Of a DNA stretch of 20,147 nucleotides, positions 14,340 through 20,147 are shown piece by piece. Position 1 is the first letter of the stretch, and each line of letters starts with the position of its first letter. The DNA lies in the NCBI GenBank assembly GCA_049999765.1, contig JBNGIQ010009194.1, positions 30,199 through 50,345 of the forward strand, in the 5' to 3' direction. The notes beneath the pieces were generated by a model. It was not told the origin of the DNA. It saw only the letters and a list, made by a program, of their open reading frames with translations, and did no database searches. The position numbers were made by a program, and so were the translations under genes. The DNA is from Phaeoceros laevis (lineage: Eukaryota > Anthocerotophyta > Anthocerotopsida > Notothyladales).

Positions 14340-15740
14340 TGTGGTCTCCCAACTTCTCGTTCCTAGGAAATCCCAAACCTGAATCACCTGCAAGACGTGA
14401 TGTTGAGGAGACAATTGCAGCACTGAGAAGAGGGGGTCTTCTGGATGAGGAAGTTCGTCTTCCAAGCAGCTTGAGCAGTCCAGGCAGTGTGTCTGTGAGT
14501 CCTGTGTTCCCTTCAGAGGGAGATGCGTCTACACCGAAGACACCAACCTTGAGGGATTCAAGCTTCTTTGCTACACTTGCTTCGAGTTCCTATGATGCAC
14601 AAGAAGACGAAGATGTCATCAGTGTTTTGGGAAATAATGGAGTTAGTACCACTATAGCAAGCATCACAATACAAGCAGTGTTGCAAACGAGTTCAAATCC
14701 TACAGCTCGTGTAGGTACAAGGCCGATTACTACAGCAACTACTGGAAGTGGGACAAGTACCTCAGGAGGACCTAGTGGGTCAGGAGGACCGGGAGGACCA
14801 GGAGGACCTGGTGCACCCGGTGGACCTGGAGCCCCAGGTGGACCTGGAGGACCTGCACAACCTGTAGGTGGGGTAGCACTCCCTGTAGCTGTAGCAATGG
14901 CAGGAATCTCGTCAAACATCGTTTCTGACTTTAAAGAGAAAGACAGGTTTGATGGGACTAACTTCGACGTCTGGTCCTTGCGAATGGAGATTTCTCTCAA
15001 AAGTAAGGAGCTTTGGGATGTTGTTGCTGGTACAGTGGTTATGCCAGCAAATCCTGCAGCTGATCCACAAGGAGCTGCATTATTTACAAAAGCTAACAAT
15101 CAAGCTTTAAATGTCATACTTGGTGGCATATCCTCGAAGTGGATGAAGAATGTAGCAAGGAATCTTACAGCTAAGGGCATGTGGGATGCTTTTGTACTTC
15201 AATACTCCAAAGTAAATATGATTTCGCAAGTGGCTGCAGACTACAAGCTAAGGTCCCTGCGCATGCGTGAGGAGGACTCAGCTGAGAAACATATCAGTGC
15301 GTTTAGAGCAGCCAAGAATACTTTGCATTCATCGGGAGATGTAATTACCGATTTCTGTGCTGCTGCAATATTTCTGAATTCATTGTCACCGGCCTATCGC
15401 TCCTTTGTATCAACACAAAATCAACTTATTCGAGAAGCTGAAAGTAGGGTGAGAGGAACTACAAATCCTCCTACTTTGGACTTGAGTGAGATGTTTGGGG
15501 CTTTTCTGCAAGAAGAAGCTCAGATGGACGGATTAGGTCATGGTAGAGGACGTGACAAAGCACATGCGCTGTATTCAGAGAAGGGCAAATTCAAAAAGAA
15601 GTGGGGAGGCAAGCCTTACCCTTACCCAGCTAAGAAAGAACCTGCAGCGTCTGGAGCTGGAACTTCGAAAAAGAGGCCTGGAAACTGCAGGTAGTGTGGT
15701 CTCCCTAATCATTGGGAAAGAGAGTGTTGTAAGAAAGCAG
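14339..15740 (+). pseudogene. gag: copia gag, with TAG inside the zinc knuckle
   Basis: The start is ATG 14339, the first after an in-frame TAA at 14330. The first 150 residues are a Ser/Thr-rich extension unlike usual copia Gag. It holds a glycine-proline tract (repeats of GGP and GAP, 14764-14862) like collagen. Then comes the UBN2-type gag core: RFDGTNFDVWSLRMEISLKS, VVAGTVVMPANP, NVILGGISSKWMKNVARNLT and FCAAAIFLNSLSPAYRSF. A Lys-rich tail leads to the nucleocapsid knuckle CX2CX4HX4C. Its third position is TAG (15692-15694), with CGLPNHWEREC following in frame, so the stop lies inside the zinc finger. The ancestral codon could have been CAG (Gln) or TAC (Tyr). Confidence 0.9.
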
Positions 15741-16231
15741 CAGGTGAACCCAAGAAAGAGCCTACAACTAGTACACATGTTACAACAAAGAAACCAGCGA
15801 GGGGAGCACACGTAATTCTTACTGTGTGTCTGGCCAGTTCAGCTGCAAGGATGAACTCATGGTTTGTGGACTCAGGAGCTACAGCTCACATATGCCATAA
15901 CAGGCAATGCTTCTCCGTTTATGAAGAATCAACAGACAGTCAGTTTGTGTTGTTAGGTGATGAAAGCGGTCTTGCTATAAAGGGACAGGGGTCGGTACCT
16001 GTAGAAATGACGGATGGAAGCATTGTTGTTCTGGAGGACGTGCTCCATGTTCCTGCAATGACAAAACATCTTGTATCAGTCAGGCAGCTATGCAAGAGTG
16101 GCGTGTATACTGTGCATTTCTCATATGATGATTGTGAGATCAGGAGAAAGCACACACACCATGTTGTGACTCGTGGAACTGAACACAATGAGCTGTATAA
16201 ATTGGACATGAAACCCATACATCCTTTATAG
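15741..16231 (+). pseudogene. copia protease, stop at the 3' end
   Basis: The frame continues from gag. The active-site segment SWFVDSGATAHICHN contains D-S-G at 15869-15877. QGSVPVEMTDGSIVVLEDVL and HVPAMTKHLVSVRQLCKSGV follow, the expected retropepsin body. The domain itself is unbroken. A TAG at 16229-16231 (HPL-stop-KSVH) separates it from the integrase. Gag, protease and integrase share one frame, as is usual in copia. Confidence 0.92.
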
Positions 16232-17584
16232 AAGTCTGTCCATACTGTACATGCTGGGACCATTCTGGAGACATCCAAAGAGGTACCTGCCTCAACTACA
16301 AATGTCAGAGATAATAGTGTACCAAACAATACCAAGCAGTGGCATCTACATCTAGGGCATCCGCATGCACAAAGATTGTAGAAACTACCAGCTAGTGGAC
16401 TGTACAAGGACGGAATCAAAGACAAGCTTGGGGACTTACCATTGTGTGAAGCATGTGTCTTTGGAAAGCAACATGAGCTACCATTCAGAAACAAATCTGT
16501 AGAGAGAGCAAAGGAAGTGCTGGAGTTAGTACATGCTGACATATGTGGGTCAATTTCCAGCAAGTCTATAAGCGGAGCTGAATACTTTATCTCATTCGTA
16601 GACGACTACTCCAGATTTACACATACATACATATTATGGAGGAAGTCCGAAGTGTACAGTGTATTTCTGGAGTATCTGGCATTGGTAGAACGGCAGACTA
16701 GACAGAAACTTAAGAAGCTCCGTACAGACAACGGGGGTGAGTTCGCATCAATCCGTTTCACAGAACGATGTGTGGAAGCAGGCATACAGCAGCAATTCTC
16801 TGTGATCTATACTTCACAACAAAATGGGGTTGTTGAGAAGAGTCATCGAGACAAACAAGACACGGCGAAAAATATGTTGTATGTTACAGGATTGCCTATC
16901 CAATTCTGGGCAGAGGCCATCATGTGTGCTACTTATCTGCATAACCGTTTGCCTACATCAGCTGTTGATGGGATGACGCCGTTTGAAGCCTTTACAGGGA
17001 GAAAACCAACAGTGGCTCATCTTCGTACCTTTGGATGCACGGCCTATGCATTCCTGAGCAAGAAGAAACGGAGGAAACTTCAGTACTCTTCACAGAAAAT
17101 GGTGTTCATTGGCTATACGGAAGGACACAAGGCCTATAAGCTGTATAATCCTCAAACAAAAGAGGTTATATATGCTAGAAGTGTAATATTTGACGAAGCC
17201 AAGTTGCTGTCTAACCTGGCAGCTAGGACTGCCTCCGTACATGAGCCTGTGGGAGCTAGTGCCTCCATGGAGGATGTTTTACCTGACACAGATGTGTGGT
17301 GGGAGGAAAATGTCGTTCATTTTGACCAGTCAGATGGTAGTGATGTGATCCAACCCTCCTTGGGGTCTTCTTCGACAGGCGGGGCTGTGGGAGTGCTTCC
17401 TGCAACCACAGGGGCTGATAGTGAATCCGATGACGTCTCCAGTTCAGACAGTGAGCACGACGACACTCACGTTACAGCTGAAGTTCATGCAGACCCCACA
17501 CCACCAAGAGTTGCTGTGAGACCTGCATCTGTACCTGCACCAGTCCTTCAAAGAAGCACGCAAATTTCTGCACCTCCGGCCTAG
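16232..17584 (+). pseudogene. copia integrase, one in-frame TAG and a frameshifted end
   Basis: The zinc-binding region WHLHLGHPHAQRL is cut by TAG at 16379-16381, and its cysteines follow in LCEACVFGKQH. The catalytic residues are all present: Asp in LVHADICG (16538), Asp in RTDNGGEF (16727) and Glu in QQNGVVEKS (16835), with 35 residues between the last two. The C-terminal core (KMVFIGYTEGHKAYKLYNPQ) is followed by an acidic, Ser-rich linker (DSESDDVSSSDSEHDD) toward the RT, ending in LQRSTQISAPPA and TAG. That last TAG is probably the result of a frameshift near 17575, since an adjacent frame stays open up to the inversion point. Confidence 0.92.
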
Positions 17585-17613
17585 TCCAGAGGACTTTCAT
17601 CTGGGATCTCGAA

Positions 17614-18719
17614 GTGCTCGCGAACAATTCCCAGAGGCAACCAGTGTCGTGTGGTATTTCCAGAATATAAAATTTTCCCGACTATGGCCCTGTAAGGCAC
17701 TCCTACCATAGCTGCCTTTTTGTCATCAGTTACGGGGCACATAGACTTGGTCAACCTCTGACCAGCCACAATGGGTGTGGCACAAGGCTTGCAATTTGTC
17801 ACATTGAACTGTGCAAGACACTCCCTTAGGTACTTTTCCTGACTAAGGGTAATTGATCTCTTACCCCTGTTTCTCTGCATGCATATGCCCACAACATACC
17901 TTGCCTCTCCGAGATGTTGCATCTTAAACTCGCTCATAAGCAGATCTCTAACTGTGTTTAACAGGTGAACGGAGTTTGACGCCAGCAGCATGTCGTCCAC
18001 ATAGAGAACAAGAAACAGGTAATCTTTACCCTTATTGAGAGTATACAAACTCACATCTGATGTGCTTTGCTTGAAGCCTAATTTAATCAATAGAGCGTGA
18101 ATATGTTGGTTCCAAGCCCTGGGAGCTTGTTTTAACCCATAGATTGTTTTGTGGAGTCTACAGACTTTCCTCTCAGCTCCCACAGCTTCAAAACCAGGAG
18201 GCTGCGTCATGTAGACTTCCTCCTCCAACAACCCGTGCAGGAAAGCTGTTTTGACGTCTAATTGATGCAGCTCCGGATCTTCGTGCGCTGCAATGGCCAT
18301 CACTGTCCTGAATGTTTGAAATTTCGCTACTGGAGCGAATGTTTCTGTGAAATCGACTCCCTCTTCCTGAGTAAACCCCCGAGCTACCAAGCGGGCTTTG
18401 TAATGAGACAGGTTACCATGCTCGTCCAACTTGGTCTTGAATACCCACTTCGACCCAATTGGTTTTCGGTCTTTTGGTAAGTCGCACAAAGTCCACGTCT
18501 TGTTTTCTTCGAGACTTTTCAATTCATCCAGCACAGCTGCTTTCCATTCCTTGCCTTGTGGCCCATTGAAAGCTTGCTCCAGGGTCAGAGGATCTGACTG
18601 ATTGACAGTTGCACTATGCAGGGCTTGGGCAATTAGTGACAAATGATCACTTGATTCAGCATTGTCTTGAACAGGGTCAGGTGAGTCAGCTTCCTCCCTG
18701 TCAATAATGGCCCGAGCAC
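17614..18719. repeat. 7-bp inverted repeat bounding the inverted RT segment
   Basis: GTGCTCG (17614-17620) and its reverse complement CGAGCAC (18713-18719) sit at the two points where coding sense changes strand. Either side of the 7 bp the match stops. They are the best candidates for the exchange points of the inversion. Confidence 0.75.
17617..18716 (-). pseudogene. pol: copia reverse transcriptase, inverted within the element
   Basis: This segment codes on the minus strand while the rest of the element codes on the plus strand. Its minus-strand frame (from 18762 to 17581, beginning with antisense of the RNase H side) holds an RT without a break: DPLTLEQAFNGPQGKEW, GSKWVFKTKLDEHGNLSHYK, ARLVARGFTQEEGVDFTETF, HQLDVKTAFLHG (first Asp), YGLKQAPRAWNQ and LYVDDMLLAS (catalytic YVDD at 18003-17992). 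It ends with VPYRAIVGKILYSGNTTR and a frameshift near 17645. The segment is flanked by GTGCTCG (17614-17620) and CGAGCAC (18713-18719). Swapping it about these repeats gives sensible copia coding on both sides, which supports a true inversion. An assembly error is the main alternative. Confidence 0.93.
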
Positions 18720-19905
18720 AGTTCCTAGAAAACCCAGGGACAGAGCACTGGGTTGCAGCCAAGATAGTGTTAAGATATTTTGTTGGAACTTTGACAGTAG
18801 GGATTACCTATGTAGGGCAAACAGGCAGCATATTAAGCTTACAGATCTTTTGTGACTCCGATTATGCTGCTGATGTAGACACCCGGAGATCTGTCTCCGC
18901 CTTTGTAAGCACACTCTGTGGAGGACCTGTGGATGGCAGTCGAAGAAACAACCTACTGTAGCACTGTCAACAACAGAGGCCGAATATAAAGTGCTTACCG
19001 AGGGGGCCAAAGCAGCCATGTGGACAAGTTGCTTGCTTGAAGAATTGGGACATACACAATCAGAACCAACACTCCTGCATTGTGATAATCAGGGAGCTGT
19101 TGCTTTAGCGAGGAACCCAGTCTTTCATTCAAGAACCCGGCACATAGGAGTTCAGTATCACTTCATACGGGAAGCTATAGATTCTGGTGATGTTGCCATA
19201 ACCTACATCGCGACTGCTAAAAATCCGGCAGACGTTTTAACAAAACCGTTGGCCAAGGACCTGCACTACAAGCATATGAAGACTCTAGGACTTGTGCCAG
19301 CTTCAGCAGACTCTGGAAGTCACATTGCACACGTAACCTTCATTCAGAGTCAGATGAAACATCAAGCAGGTCTCCCACCTCCAGCTGAAGTTGCTCCTGC
19401 GAAACTGAAAGCGAACCCTATATCAGAATTGTGGTCAGGGTTGAATCCTGAGGAATATGCATTAGGGACAACATGTGGGAGCAAATCACTTACAATAGTG
19501 GCAGCGCACCCAGGTGGTGCTCATCACCTCAGTGCGTACCATGCACATCCAAATTCTTGTGCGACGACAGAGATACTGGATTGGACAGCTGGGGAGATCA
19601 AGAGTACCGGGGCTTTGGTAGGTCACTCTTCCGCGACGGAGCCCTCGCGGCATTTGAATGTGCGGCTGGACAGTACCAGGCCAGTGACAGACAATCGAGT
19701 TGCAGGCTGTGACCGAGATCTGAATTGCAACAACGGAATTGCAAGGGCACAACGTCAACAGTGCTTCCACATAGTGACAGCCATCACAAGTTTGGGAATG
19801 AGAGGCGTCAACGAGGCGGAAGCGACAGCGATTTTGTGGCTGGAGCACCAACAAGGCTCGGAGAACAACTGTGATCCATCGAGTCAATCCGGAGAAGAAG
19901 CGTAA
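18717..19905 (+). pseudogene. copia RNase H with frameshift and a long C-terminal extension
   Basis: The first frame reads FLENPGTEHWVAAKIVLRYF and FCDSDYAADVDTRRSVSAFV (catalytic Asp), then a 1-nt loss near 18932 shifts the frame, giving TAG at 18959. The next frame has WQSKKQPTVALSTTEAEYK (catalytic Glu), LHCDNQGAVALARNPVFHSR (catalytic Asp), NPADVLTKPLAKDLHYKHMK and the expected end, KTLGL. Unusually, the frame then runs about 200 codons further, to TAA at 19903, with no stop and no recognised motif (LTIVAAHPGGAHHLSAYHAH, AILWLEHQQGSENN). Copia pol normally ends near KHMKTLGL. The extension ends 36 nt before the 3' LTR. Confidence 0.88.
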
Positions 19906-19932
19906 CAACAGCATAGCTACCCTCACGCCGCT

Positions 19933-19941
19933 GTGTGGGAG
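19933..19941 (+). promoter_or_regulatory. Polypurine tract of the copia element
   Basis: gtgtgggag lies directly before the 3' LTR (TGTTGAAAG at 19942). It is short but in the required place and strand for priming plus-strand DNA. Confidence 0.75.
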
Positions 19942-20147
19942 TGTTGAAAGTACTTAGCGTTTTAGCGACGTAGGTAGATATGCAGAGTCTAGGTTAGGGC
20001 ACGTTTCGTGCCCATAAATAACATTAATAAGATAGTAACGGGTGCCGCTGACCTAACCGCTAGGCCAACGGACACCGACGGTTGGAAGCCAGCAGACCTG
20101 CACCTACAAGAGGCTGCCGGCTGCATTTGAAAAGCATATACATTTAA
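19942..20147 (+). repeat. 3' LTR of the copia element, first 206 bp
   Basis: It is identical in length to 8145-8350 with 4 base differences. The window ends before the last 38 bp and before the target duplication, which should be agagt if it matches the left side. Confidence 0.95.

Larger units (their letters stand above)
8145..20147 (+). mobile_element. Ty1/copia LTR retrotransposon, interrupted and internally rearranged
   Basis: Its parts in order are: 5' LTR, tRNA-iMet primer site, leader, gag, protease, integrase, reverse transcriptase, RNase H, polypurine tract and 3' LTR. Integrase before RT is the defining order of copia (Pseudoviridae). Without the nested gypsy element it would be about 6.9 kb, of which the last 38 bp lie beyond the window. 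LTR copies differ at 4 of 206 compared sites, all transitions, with no indel. Coding capacity is lost through three in-frame TAG codons, frameshifts near 17580, 17645 and 18932, and an inversion of the RT segment. The gypsy element sits in the leader at 8456-13637. Internal coding features are listed separately. Confidence 0.95.

Noticed and set aside
14590-15099. Long minus-strand frame over copia gag
   Set aside because: It is the antisense shadow of the Gly-Pro-rich gag region, whose composition lacks stop codons on both strands.
15940-16563. 207-codon minus-strand frame over copia protease
   Set aside because: Antisense shadow. The plus strand has the protease and integrase motifs.
18707-18762. 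Start of the RT protein at minus-strand ATG 18762
   Set aside because: These codons are antisense to the conserved RNase H flank on the plus strand. The true RT sense begins only past the inversion point near 18712.
1-20147. CRISPR arrays, operons or bacterial-type terminators
   Set aside because: No regularly spaced repeats or bacterial gene organisation. All recognisable genes are plant nuclear or retroelement types.

Overview
The window is nuclear DNA of a land plant. Three things show this: pieces of PLS/DYW-type pentatricopeptide repeat (PPR) genes, a spliced relic that resembles the transcription factor LEO1, and two LTR retrotransposons primed by plant-type initiator tRNA-Met. The PPR style and the large, relic-filled spacers suggest a seed-free plant such as a fern or lycophyte, but that is inference. 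I see no intact host gene.

Positions 1-8144 are decayed intergenic DNA. They hold PPR fragments on the minus strand (1-244 and 840-1075), a LEO1-like pseudogene on the plus strand that keeps an intron (1163-1735), and a DYW-domain tail on the plus strand (4798-5014) butted against another PPR fragment on the minus strand (5017-5110). Several short open frames cannot be assigned. There are tandem duplications (17, 29, 33, 59-64, 59 and 76 bp units), exact hairpins or palindromes, and one possible CACTA-type transposon end.

Positions 8145-20147 are a nested pair of retrotransposons. The outer one is a Ty1/copia element on the plus strand: 5' LTR 8145-8388, primer site 8389-8400, gag-protease-integrase 14339-17584, reverse transcriptase, RNase H, polypurine tract 19933-19941, and a 3' LTR starting at 19942 and cut by the window end. 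A Ty3/gypsy chromovirus on the minus strand (8456-13637, 165-bp LTRs) is inserted in its leader, 67 nt past the 5' LTR. The chromovirus carries gag, protease, RT, a damaged RNase H and an integrase with a C-terminal chromodomain.

The most striking feature is that the copia reverse transcriptase lies backwards. About 1.1 kb (17617-18716) is inverted relative to the rest of the element. It is bounded by a 7-bp inverted repeat (GTGCTCG at 17614, CGAGCAC at 18713), and reading through that repeat as the crossover restores sensible coding context at both junctions. Both elements also have an open frame in the leader that ends at or within 4 nt of the gag start codon. Both have LTR pairs about 98% identical, yet their coding regions carry many stops and frameshifts. 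They are therefore probably young insertions of already defective copies, or the mutations accumulated unusually fast.
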